The notes under the pieces: generated by a model
What the model saw: the letters and a program-made list of their open reading frames with translations, nothing else
The model's database searches: none
What the model was told of the DNA's origin: nothing
Translations under genes and position numbers: made by a program
Assembly (NCBI GenBank): GCA_025350885.1
Contig: JANXXA010000031.1
Span: forward strand, 1-13,212
Direction of reading: 5' to 3'
Length of the DNA: 13,212 nt
From: Phenylobacterium sp.
GTDB taxonomy: Bacteria > Pseudomonadota > Alphaproteobacteria > Caulobacterales > Caulobacteraceae
In this document: positions 1-5,397 of the stretch, one piece after another
How positions within the stretch are numbered: position 1 is the first letter of the stretch
Layout: each line of letters starts with the position of its first letter

Positions 1-685
1 CCGGCGCGTAGCGCCAGCGGACGCGCCGCGCATAGTCTTCGTAGCCTTCGAGTTCGGCGCGCAGCATCTTCTCCTCGCCAAGCGTGCGCATGTGCAGGGC
101 CAGGAAGATCGGTGGCAGGGTAACGAGCGCCCAGAGCGATCCGGTCATCAGCGGCCCCGCGAAGAAGCTCAGCGATCCGAACGCGTACATCGGGTGGCGC
201 ACGAAGGCGTAGGGGCCGGTGGAGATCACCCGCTGCTCGCGCTCCTTCTGCATCTTGATCACCGGCGCGGCGAAGCTGTTGGTCCGGAACACCCAGGCGA
301 TACCGGCGTAGCTCAAGACTTGGAGGACCGCGCCGAACACCTGAAGGCTCAGCGGCACGTGCGACCAGTGAAAGCGCCGGGCGTCGATGCCCATCAGGCA
401 GGTCCAGGCCAGCAATGCGACGCCCAGGCTCAGGAGGAACAGTCTGTCCCAGGTCTTCTGCGCCTTCTGCACCGGCGGCTTCATGCGTTCTTCGAGCAGG
501 TCGGGATCGACGAACGCGAGCCAGAGGCTGACGCTCACGCTGCAGAGGCCGAACACGGCGAGGAAGGCCCAGGCGGACGGCCAGTCCAGCGTCCCGGCGC
601 CGCCGAACAGCAGCGCTGCATAGAGCGCCAGCGTCAAGGCGAGCTGGAACAGCAGCTTGGGGATCAGTTTCGCGCCCGTGCCCAT
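1..685 (-). CDS. ICMT-like membrane methyltransferase (partial, 3' end off window)
   Basis: This gene starts at the ATG at 685 and is open to the left edge, giving 228 codons with no stop. It resembles the bacterial isoprenylcysteine carboxyl methyltransferase (ICMT)/phospholipid methyltransferase-like family of multispanning inner-membrane SAM-dependent methyltransferases. The C-terminal signature is clear: STGPYAFVRHPMY at residues 155-167, then RTLGEEKML (200-208) and LEGYEDYARRVRWR (212-225), the usual SAM- and lipid-binding region. Hydrophobic segments lie at about 11-29, 37-58, 82-99, 112-131 and 171-197. NSFAAPVIK at 136-144 is also common in this family. It starts 10 bp after the stop of the upstream membrane-protein gene, so the two are probably co-transcribed; the Shine-Dalgarno is weak. 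The natural substrate of bacterial members is usually unknown. The call rests on motifs; the family is solid and the substrate is not. Confidence 0.85.
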   Translation of the reverse strand, partial: MGTGAKLIPKLLFQLALTLALYAALLFGGAGTLDWPSAWAFLAVFGLCSVSVSLWLAFVDPDLLEERMKPPVQKAQKTWDRLFLLSLGVALLAWTCLMGIDARRFHWSHVPLSLQVFGAVLQVLSYAGIAWVFRTNSFAAPVIKMQKEREQRVISTGPYAFVRHPMYAFGSLSFFAGPLMTGSLWALVTLPPIFLALHMRTLGEEKMLRAELEGYEDYARRVRWRYAP

Positions 686-695
686 CGTTCCAGTC

Positions 696-1091
696 TCAGA
701 TCAGCAAGGCGTAGGGACGCGGATAGGGTTCCCCGCGCGACAGGTAGATCACGCCCACGACGCACCGCAGGCCGTACCAGAAGGCGCCCACGGCAAACAT
801 CAGCTTGGCCAGAATCAGCAGGGGGATGCCGATCAGGATGAAGCTGAGCGGGATGCCGACGCCCAGGATCATTCCGGAGAGCAGCATCCACACCAGACCG
901 ATCCAGAAGGTGCGGATCAGGAACGCGTAGTGGCTCCCCATCCGCGGGCTCGCCTCGCCGCGGTTCGCATAGGCCAGGATCACCCCGATGATCCCGGTAA
1001 AGCCGGTGGCGAAGGCCAGCAGGTAGAGGCCGTAGCAGACGGCCGGCAGGGTCCGATCCTCGGTCGCGCCATATTCTGGATAGTCGGTCAT
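696..1091 (-). CDS. Small multispanning membrane protein, DUF4870/Tic20-like
   Basis: This is a 131-residue integral membrane protein. The open frame extends upstream to 1187. The ATG at 1091 is preferred because GGGAGG lies 8 nt upstream and because the extra N-terminal residues would be translated from intergenic, non-protein-like sequence. A short polar N-terminus is followed by about four hydrophobic segments (roughly 16-42, 57-77, 79-97 and 98-117). Between the first two segments is a conserved-looking loop, YANRGEA then SHYAFLIRTFWIG. The protein ends in a polar RGEPYPRP tail. The loop and topology recall DUF4870/Tic20-like proteins of Alphaproteobacteria, which have no assigned biochemical role. 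It lies just upstream of the methyltransferase, with a 10-bp gap, and probably shares its transcript. I am confident that it is a real gene and less sure of the family name. Confidence 0.75.
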   Translation of the reverse strand: MTDYPEYGATEDRTLPAVCYGLYLLAFATGFTGIIGVILAYANRGEASPRMGSHYAFLIRTFWIGLVWMLLSGMILGVGIPLSFILIGIPLLILAKLMFAVGAFWYGLRCVVGVIYLSRGEPYPRPYALLI

Positions 1092-1160
1092 CGGTTCAGC
1101 CTCCCGCCCCCACGGCGATGGTTCAGGGTGATGATGCCGCAATCTGGCCCCAGCGCGCCA

Positions 1161-1209
1161 GAGCCCTTCCCACTCAGGTTGGCTCAACCTGAGTGGAGGA
1201 GAAGGGCTC
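1161..1209. repeat. Bulged inverted repeat 1 (stem-loop)
   Basis: A long imperfect palindrome. The outer arms are 1161-1169 and 1201-1209 (gagcccttc / gaagggctc). The inner arms are 1170-1181 and 1185-1196 (ccactcaggttg / caacctgagtgg), around a 3-nt loop. A 4-nt purine bulge (agga) sits at 1197-1200, on the 3' side only. All 21 arm positions pair. There is no T-run on either side, so it does not look like a simple intrinsic terminator. It lies about 70 bp upstream of the small membrane-protein gene. Confidence 0.8.
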
Positions 1210-1223
1210 CAGATATAAGCGAC

Positions 1224-1273
1224 GACCCTGTTCTTTCCCGGCTGACGTGATTCACGTCAGCCGGGACAGGGTC
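1224..1273. repeat. Bulged inverted repeat 2 (stem-loop), mirror architecture of the first
   Basis: A second strong stem-loop, 14 bp from the first. The outer arms are 1224-1231 and 1266-1273 (gaccctgt / acagggtc). The inner arms are 1237-1250 and 1252-1265 (cccggctgacgtga / tcacgtcagccggg) around a single base. A 5-nt bulge lies at 1232-1236, on the 5' side. Read on the minus strand its layout (outer arm, inner arm, tight loop, inner arm, purine bulge, outer arm) matches repeat 1, so the two are in opposite orientation. It begins 14 bp downstream of the folB stop on the minus strand and could end or protect that transcript, but no T-run follows. Confidence 0.8.
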
Positions 1274-1287
1274 TCGTGCCCGTTTGT

Positions 1288-1659
1288 TCAGGCGCGGACC
1301 AGGGTGATCTCGACGCCGGCGCCCACCGCGTCCGGCGCCAGCGCCAGCGGCTTTTCCACCCGCACCCGGGCCTGGGTGACCCGCGGGTCGGCCAGGCAGG
1401 CGCGCGCCAGGCGTTCGGCGAAGGTCTCCACCAGTTCGATGTGTCCCTGGGCGGCGATGTCGCGGGCGGCGGTCAGGATGGTCTCGTAGTTCAGGGTATC
1501 GGCCAGTCGGTCGGCGCCGGCGGTGGGCACGTCAAGCTCCACGTCCACCACCAGCGGCTGGACGCGGCCGATCTCGTGTTTGTAGACGCCGATCTCAGCC
1601 TGCACCTTCAGGCCGGTGACGAACACTCGGGTCATGACGGTGCGCAGGCCGTCGGTCAT
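1288..1659 (-). CDS. folB: Dihydroneopterin aldolase
   Basis: FolB converts 7,8-dihydroneopterin to 6-hydroxymethyl-7,8-dihydropterin and glycolaldehyde in cytosolic tetrahydrofolate synthesis. The 123-residue product has the family features in order: AEIGVYKHE (21-29), QPLVVDVELDV (34-44), the DTLNYETI segment (54-61), the VETFAERLA helix (77-85), and VEKPLAL then GVEITL near the C-terminus. The length is typical of the family. The open frame runs further upstream, but that part is antisense-like sequence inside the preceding gene. The ATG at 1659 overlaps the upstream SDR stop as ATGA, indicating translational coupling. An alternative ATG at 1635 (MTRVFVTG) is possible and would also give a full-length domain. 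It is the third gene of a minus-strand cluster with an SDR and a microprotein. Confidence 0.93.
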   Translation of the reverse strand: MTDGLRTVMTRVFVTGLKVQAEIGVYKHEIGRVQPLVVDVELDVPTAGADRLADTLNYETILTAARDIAAQGHIELVETFAERLARACLADPRVTQARVRVEKPLALAPDAVGAGVEITLVRA

Positions 1660-2396
1660 GATGATTTCCAGACCAGATGCTGGCCCGCGTCGACCGCGAT
1701 CAGCTGACCGGTCACCGAGGGCGCGTCGATCAGATAGCGCAGGGCCTGGGCGACCTCGGCCACCTCGACAGGGCTGCCCATCAGGGTGGCGGCGGCCTCG
1801 GCGTCGAACGCCGCCTGATCCTGGTGGATCGAGCGCAGGGTCGGCCCCGGCGCGATCCCATTGACCCGGATCCGTGGAGCGAGCGCCTGGGCCAGCATCC
1901 GGGTGGCGTCCCACAGGGCGGCCTTGGACAGCGAGTAGGAGAAGAACTCCGGGGTGGGCTGCAGCACCCGCTGGTCGATCAGGTTGACGATCAGGCCCTG
2001 GCAGGTCTGCGGCAGGCGCCGGGCGAACACCTGCGCCAACACCAGGGGCGCCCGCAGATTGGTGTCCAGGTGGGCGTCCCAGGACGCGCGGTTCATGTCG
2101 GCGAACGCGTCCTGTTCAAAAACGCTGGCGGAGTTGACCAACAGGGTTACCGGGCCCAGCTCGGCCTCAGCCTCGCCGACGAGCGCCACGGTGGTCGATT
2201 CCCGCCGCAGATCGCAGGCCAGGATCGCCGCCTTGCGACCGCGGGCGCGCACCTCCGCGGCGGCGGCCTGCGCCTCATCGGAGACAGCGCGGACGTGGAT
2301 CGCGACATCGAAGCCGGCGTCGGCGGCGGCGGCGACCAGGGCGCGACCGATACGGCGGGCCCCGCCGGTGATCAGGGCCGCGCCACGCTCACCCAT
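1656..2396 (-). CDS. SDR oxidoreductase of the pteridine reductase (PTR1/FolM-like) type
   Basis: This is a 246-residue short-chain dehydrogenase/reductase. The N-terminal cofactor loop is TGGARRIG (10-17); the paired arginines suggest NADPH preference. The motif NSAS lies at 88-91 and N113 is in the helix-4 position. The catalytic pair is Y154 and K158 (SYSLSKAAL). The usual catalytic serine 13 residues before the tyrosine is aspartate (D141, in NLIDQRV). This substitution with the same 13-residue spacing is known in trypanosomatid pteridine reductase PTR1 and is shared by FolM-type dihydromonapterin reductases. The stop overlaps the folB start by ATGA, so a role in reducing pterins or dihydrofolate fits both motif and context. 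The Shine-Dalgarno for the ATG at 2396 is poor. The SDR assignment is certain; the pteridine substrate is inferred. Confidence 0.88.
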   Translation of the reverse strand: MGERGAALITGGARRIGRALVAAAADAGFDVAIHVRAVSDEAQAAAAEVRARGRKAAILACDLRRESTTVALVGEAEAELGPVTLLVNSASVFEQDAFADMNRASWDAHLDTNLRAPLVLAQVFARRLPQTCQGLIVNLIDQRVLQPTPEFFSYSLSKAALWDATRMLAQALAPRIRVNGIAPGPTLRSIHQDQAAFDAEAAATLMGSPVEVAEVAQALRYLIDAPSVTGQLIAVDAGQHLVWKSS

Positions 2397-2430
2397 GGGG
2401 CTCAGCCATCTGGGCGGGCCCGCATCAAAC

Positions 2431-2511
2431 TCAGTCGAACCGGCCGAAGTCGATGCGGTTCAGCACGGCCATGACGGCGATAAAGATGGCGATGGCGGCG
2501 ATGGCCAGCAT
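2431..2511 (-). CDS. 26-residue single-pass membrane microprotein
   Basis: A very short open frame starts with ATG at 2511 and ends with TGA at 2431-2433. GGAG lies 7 nt upstream of the ATG, a properly placed ribosome binding site. The product is a hydrophobic helix from residue 1 to about 17 (rich in Ala, Ile, Val, Leu and Met), then a short polar tail with N18, R19, D21, R24 and D26. This looks like a one-helix inner-membrane peptide with a charged tail. Its stop is 34 bp upstream of the SDR start on the same strand, so it probably leads the transcript for the SDR and folB. I recall similar tiny peptides in Caulobacterales but cannot name a family. The function is unknown. A chance frame is possible, but the ribosome binding site, composition and position argue for a gene. 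Confidence 0.6.
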   Translation of the reverse strand: MLAIAAIAIFIAVMAVLNRIDFGRFD

Positions 2512-2746
2512 GGGCGGTCTCCGAGGGCTCGATGCAGCGGCTTTAGCGAGCGCGCCGTGGCGTGGCAACTCGCGATGACCCGGCGGCGGTCATCCAACCG
2601 CCACGATCTACGGTAGGGTCGCGCCGACGCGTGATTAGGGAATCTGACTTTTCCCGGGTAGCGCCGATCACTAAGGTGAATTTCGAAGCCGGACGGAACC
2701 TGCCAACCGGCGCCCGTAACATTTCCAACGATCCCCGGAGGACGTC
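2512..2746. promoter_or_regulatory. Divergent intergenic region between the folate cluster and the aldehyde dehydrogenase
   Basis: These 235 bp separate two divergent transcription units and should hold both promoters. No convincing -35/-10 pair was recognised on either strand. A small dyad GGGAA-N8-TTCCC lies at 2638-2655 and could be an operator, but it is too short to be persuasive. The plus-strand gene has GGAGG at 2737-2741. Two short open frames crossing the region (2543-2728 minus, 2562-2762 plus) have no coding character. Confidence 0.4.
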
Positions 2747-4186
2747 ATGCGCGAGTACCTAAAATTCTACATCGACGGTAAGTGGGTGGAGCCCACCGAG
2801 CTGAAGACCCAGGAGGTCGAAAACCCGGCCACCGAACAGGTCGCCGGCCATATCGCCATGGGCAACGCCGCCGACGTCGACAAGGCCGTCAAGGCCGCGC
2901 GCAAGGCGTTCGCCAACTGGAGCCAGACCACGCGCGAGGAGCGCCTGGAGGTGCTGGGCCGGATCCTGGCCGAGTATCAGAAGCGCTTCGGCGACCTGGC
3001 CACCGCGGTGACCGAGGAAATGGGCGCCCCCGCCTCGCTGGCGCAGCGCGCCCAGGCGCCGATCGGCATGGCTCACCTGGCCACCGCCATCGAGGTGCTG
3101 AAGACCTTCAAGTTCGAAGAGGACCGCGGCCCGACGATGATCGTCAAGGAGCCGATCGGCGTCTGCGGCTTCATCACGCCGTGGAACTGGCCGCTGAACC
3201 AGATCGTCTGCAAGGTGGCCCCGGCCATCGCCACCGGCTGCACCATGGTGCTGAAACCCTCGGAAGTGGCCCCGTTCTCGGGCTATATCTTTGCCGAGAT
3301 CATGCATGCTGCGGGCGTTCCCGCCGGCGTTTTCAACCTGGTCAACGGCGACGGACCCACGGTCGGCGCGGCGATCTCCAGCCATCCGGACGTCGATATG
3401 GTCTCGTTCACCGGCTCGACCCGGGCGGGCATCGAGGTGGCCAAGGCCGCCGCCCCCACCGTCAAGCGCGTGGCCCAGGAACTGGGCGGCAAGAGCCCCA
3501 ACATCGTCCTCGACGATGATGCGTTCGCCAAGGGTGTCAGCCGCGGCGTGGGCGCCATGATGACCAACTCCGGACAGTCCTGTAATGCGCCGACCCGCAT
3601 GCTGGTCCCCGGCAAGCGGATGGCCGAGGCGATCACCGTGGCCCGCGAGGCGGCCTCGACGGTCACCGTCGGCGACCCGAACGGCAACAGCCAGCTGGGT
3701 CCGGTGGTCAACAAGATCCAGTTCGACAAGATCCAGAAGCTGATCCAGGCCGGCATCGACGAGGGCGCGACCCTGGTGATCGGCGGCGTGGGCCGGCCGG
3801 AGGGCCTGGACAAGGGCTACTACGTCAAGCCCACCGTGTTCGCCAATGTCACCAACGAGATGACCATCGCCAAGGAAGAAATCTTCGGCCCGGTGCTCTC
3901 GATCCTGGGCTACGACACCCTCGATCAGGCCATCGATATCGGCAACGACACCGAATACGGCCTGGCGGCCTACGTCCAGGCGGCCGACATCGACCAGGCC
4001 CGTAAGGTGGCGTCCAAGCTGCGCGCCGGCCAGGTGTCGATCAACGGCGGGGGCGGCGACATGACCGCCCCCTTCGGCGGCTACAAGATGAGCGGCAACG
4101 GGCGCGAGTGGGGCGACTTCGCCTTCCACGAATTCCTGGAGACCAAGGCCGTCCTCGGCTACGCGCCGAAGGTGGCCGCCGAGTAG
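2747..4186 (+). CDS. NAD(P)+-dependent aldehyde dehydrogenase family protein
   Basis: This 479-residue cytosolic enzyme of the ALDH superfamily oxidises an aldehyde to a carboxylic acid with NAD(P)+. All key elements are present: PWNWP with catalytic N147 (145-149), LKPSE with K170 (169-173), FTGSTRAG at the dinucleotide site (221-228), ELGGKSP with general-base E245 (245-251), nucleophile C279 in GQSCN (276-280), and EEIFGPVL in the C-terminal third. The length is normal. The ATG at 2747 has GGAGG 5 nt upstream. It stands alone on the plus strand and ends at a strong terminator. The sequence does not fix the substrate. Its last 18 codons are duplicated at 5281-5336. The opposite-strand PEP-CTERM frame overlaps its 3' end by 28 bp because of a frameshift in that gene. 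Confidence 0.95.
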   Translation: MREYLKFYIDGKWVEPTELKTQEVENPATEQVAGHIAMGNAADVDKAVKAARKAFANWSQTTREERLEVLGRILAEYQKRFGDLATAVTEEMGAPASLAQRAQAPIGMAHLATAIEVLKTFKFEEDRGPTMIVKEPIGVCGFITPWNWPLNQIVCKVAPAIATGCTMVLKPSEVAPFSGYIFAEIMHAAGVPAGVFNLVNGDGPTVGAAISSHPDVDMVSFTGSTRAGIEVAKAAAPTVKRVAQELGGKSPNIVLDDDAFAKGVSRGVGAMMTNSGQSCNAPTRMLVPGKRMAEAITVAREAASTVTVGDPNGNSQLGPVVNKIQFDKIQKLIQAGIDEGATLVIGGVGRPEGLDKGYYVKPTVFANVTNEMTIAKEEIFGPVLSILGYDTLDQAIDIGNDTEYGLAAYVQAADIDQARKVASKLRAGQVSINGGGGDMTAPFGGYKMSGNGREWGDFAFHEFLETKAVLGYAPKVAAE

Positions 4187-4298
4187 CGCCGCGCGACGGC
4201 GACGGACCAGGGCCGCCCGCGAGGGCGGCCCTTTTTCGTACCGGGTATCAGGTCGTCGCCGCGAGGCGCGCGCCGCCGCAGCGCCGCGCCGGCCAGGC
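4131..4298. repeat. Left flank of tandem unit A (ALDH tail, terminator, PEP-CTERM 3' end)
   Basis: This 168-bp stretch recurs at 5281-5450. The only differences are three substitutions (4132, 4187 and 4192) and a 2-bp indel after 4268. It covers the final ALDH codons, the stop, the terminator and the last codons of the PEP-CTERM gene. Identity falls sharply beyond 4298. Unit A runs 4131-5280 (1150 bp) and unit B 5281-6436 (1156 bp). Confidence 0.95.
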
Positions 4299-5139
4299 TC
4301 ACGCCGGCGATCATCAGCGCCCAGCCGGCCGGCTCCGGCACGCCGACGGGAGCGCCCAGAGGGTCGATGAAGCGGTTGTTCACCAGCCAGTCGCCAGCGT
4401 TGACAGTGACGCCGCCGGGCAGGTTGAAAGCGTCCGATCCGCTCGGCAGCTTGAAGCTCCCGCTGAAGTCGGAGAGCGCGGAGGCGTGCGAGCCGGTCCC
4501 GGCAGCGCCGGTCTCGAGATAAAGGACGAAAGTGGTCGGCGAACCCAACGCGACGCGGACCATCGGGCTCACGAAGGCACCGTTAAACTTAGGCGCTGCC
4601 ACGCCGCCGGTCAGCCCCAGGTCTTGGTGGACGACCGTGAAAAGGCCACTGCTGTTGAGGGCGTACTGGAGCAAGAAGCTGCCGCTTCCGAGCGAAACAA
4701 TGGCGCCCACCGAGCTGCCTGCGGAGCCGCCTTGCGAGGCGTCGGCGGCGGCGTTCAAAATGCCGTCCAGGACCAGGTTGACCGAGACGTCGGCGACAGT
4801 GGCGGTGGGGTCCGCCGACGTGAACATCAGCTGATCGGTGAATACGGAGGTGGCTCCGAACTGCGCCACAATGCTGCTGTTGCCCAGTGCGACGCCCTCG
4901 GACCTCGCGCCGATGTGACCGAAGCTGGAACTGGCGCGGCCGCTGGAGAGGCCCCTGATGTCGGCGCAGATTCCGCTGGTGCTGACCGGGCTGGAGCCGC
5001 TCACCAGCCCGGGAATAACGCAATTGCCGATCCCGCCAGTCGAGCTGGGGCCGACCGTGGCTGTGAAGGTCGCAGCCCGCCCCGCCATCGGCGCCAAGAC
5101 AAGCACCGTGGCGATCATCAGCGTGAGAGTCCGATGCAT
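4159..5139 (-). CDS. Secreted PEPxxWA-CTERM protein 1, with frameshift-extended C-terminus
   Basis: The product is a 326-residue predicted exosortase substrate. The ATG at 5139 is chosen over the longer frame (to 5247) because GGAG lies 7 nt upstream and a clean signal peptide follows (about 1-23, ending AGRAA). The body is rich in Ser, Gly, Ala, Val and Thr and likely beta-rich, with two cysteines (C40, C58). Near the C-terminus come NLPGGVTVNAG, VPEPAGWA (267-274), a hydrophobic segment to about 287 and RRR (288-290). Such tripartite tails are recognised by an exosortase, not encoded here, for surface delivery. Proteins of this type normally stop a few residues after the arginines. Here 36 further residues follow, read through the ALDH terminator region to a TAG inside ALDH. 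Compared with the paralogue next door, a missing 2 bp after 4268 explains this; the ancestral-frame stop would be at 4248-4250. The role of the mature domain is unknown. Confidence 0.82.
   Translation of the reverse strand: MHRTLTLMIATVLVLAPMAGRAATFTATVGPSSTGGIGNCVIPGLVSGSSPVSTSGICADIRGLSSGRASSSFGHIGARSEGVALGNSSIVAQFGATSVFTDQLMFTSADPTATVADVSVNLVLDGILNAAADASQGGSAGSSVGAIVSLGSGSFLLQYALNSSGLFTVVHQDLGLTGGVAAPKFNGAFVSPMVRVALGSPTTFVLYLETGAAGTGSHASALSDFSGSFKLPSGSDAFNLPGGVTVNAGDWLVNNRFIDPLGAPVGVPEPAGWALMIAGVSLAGAALRRRAPRGDDLIPGTKKGRPRGRPWSVAVARRYSAATFGA
4210..4236 (+). terminator. Rho-independent terminator of the aldehyde dehydrogenase gene
   Basis: A perfect 9-bp stem (gggccgccc / gggcggccc, 4210-4218 and 4223-4231) with a GCGA tetraloop is followed by TTTTT at 4232-4236. 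It lies 23 bp after the ALDH stop and is oriented for the plus strand. An exact copy occurs at 5360-5386. Confidence 0.92.
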
Positions 5140-5234
5140 GGTTTGGCTCCGCAATCTTCCGAAGGGTGGGCGGCTAAGGCTGACTTGCCGACCCTCTCCA
5201 GGTCTCGACAGACTAGGCCCTCCACCCCCGCTCG

Positions 5235-5280
5235 TCCCATTGGCCATATGGCCTAGCCAGATGGCCCATCGGCTTGCACG
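5235..5280. promoter_or_regulatory. 46-bp duplicated upstream element, copy A (three GGCC boxes)
   Basis: This element lies about 96-141 bp upstream of PEP-CTERM gene 1 and matches 6391-6436 at 43 of 46 positions. It contains TTGGCC (5240) and ATGGCC at 5248 and 5261. The last two form a direct repeat (ATGGCCYA) with a 13-bp period. In this copy the first two boxes make the perfect 12-bp palindrome GGCCATATGGCC. Its position upstream of both paralogues suggests a promoter or regulator-binding region; this is inference. It is also the right end of the tandem unit. Confidence 0.5.
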
Positions 5281-5336
5281 AGTTCCTGGAGACCAAGGCC
5301 GTCCTCGGCTACGCGCCGAAGGTGGCCGCCGAGTAG
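5281..5336 (+). pseudogene. Duplicated 3' remnant of the aldehyde dehydrogenase gene
   Basis: These bases repeat the last 18 codons plus the stop of the upstream ALDH gene (E-F-L-E-T-K to A-A-E-stop) with one synonymous change (gaa to gag). There is no start codon, ribosome binding site or upstream ALDH sequence, so it is a non-functional fragment carried by the tandem duplication. It joins the copy A upstream element at 5280/5281, within the microhomology tcggcttgcacg (5269-5280). Confidence 0.93.
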
Positions 5337-5359
5337 GGCCGAGCGACGGCGACGGACCA

Positions 5360-5386
5360 GGGCCGCCCGCGAGGGCGGCCCTTTTT
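5360..5386 (+). terminator. Orphan copy of the ALDH terminator
   Basis: An exact duplicate of the 9-bp stem, GCGA loop and TTTTT of 4210-4236, oriented for the plus strand. No intact plus-strand gene precedes it, so it now faces into the convergent PEP-CTERM gene 2. Confidence 0.85.
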
Positions 5387-5397
5387 CGTACCGGGTA

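Noticed and set aside
92..841. 249-codon plus-strand frame at the left edge
   Set aside because: It is a shadow of the methyltransferase and DUF4870-like genes, whose motifs and membrane segments are on the minus strand.
1161..1273. The paired stem-loops as ordinary intrinsic terminators
   Set aside because: The stems are strong, but neither is followed by a T-run on either strand and both have conserved-looking bulges; they are listed as repeats instead.
2543..2762. Short overlapping frames in the region upstream of the aldehyde dehydrogenase
   Set aside because: They have no ribosome binding site, resemble no known protein and lie across the expected promoter region.
2759..4129. Long open frame (456 codons) on the minus strand antisense to the aldehyde dehydrogenase
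   Set aside because: It has low-complexity, His/Gly/Asp/Arg-rich composition and no recognisable motif, and it mirrors the strongly coding ALDH frame. Such frames are common in high-GC DNA.
4108..5256. 382-codon plus-strand frame across PEP-CTERM gene 1
   Set aside because: Its start lies inside ALDH in another frame, its composition is non-protein-like, and the opposite strand has a signal peptide, ribosome binding site and sorting signal.
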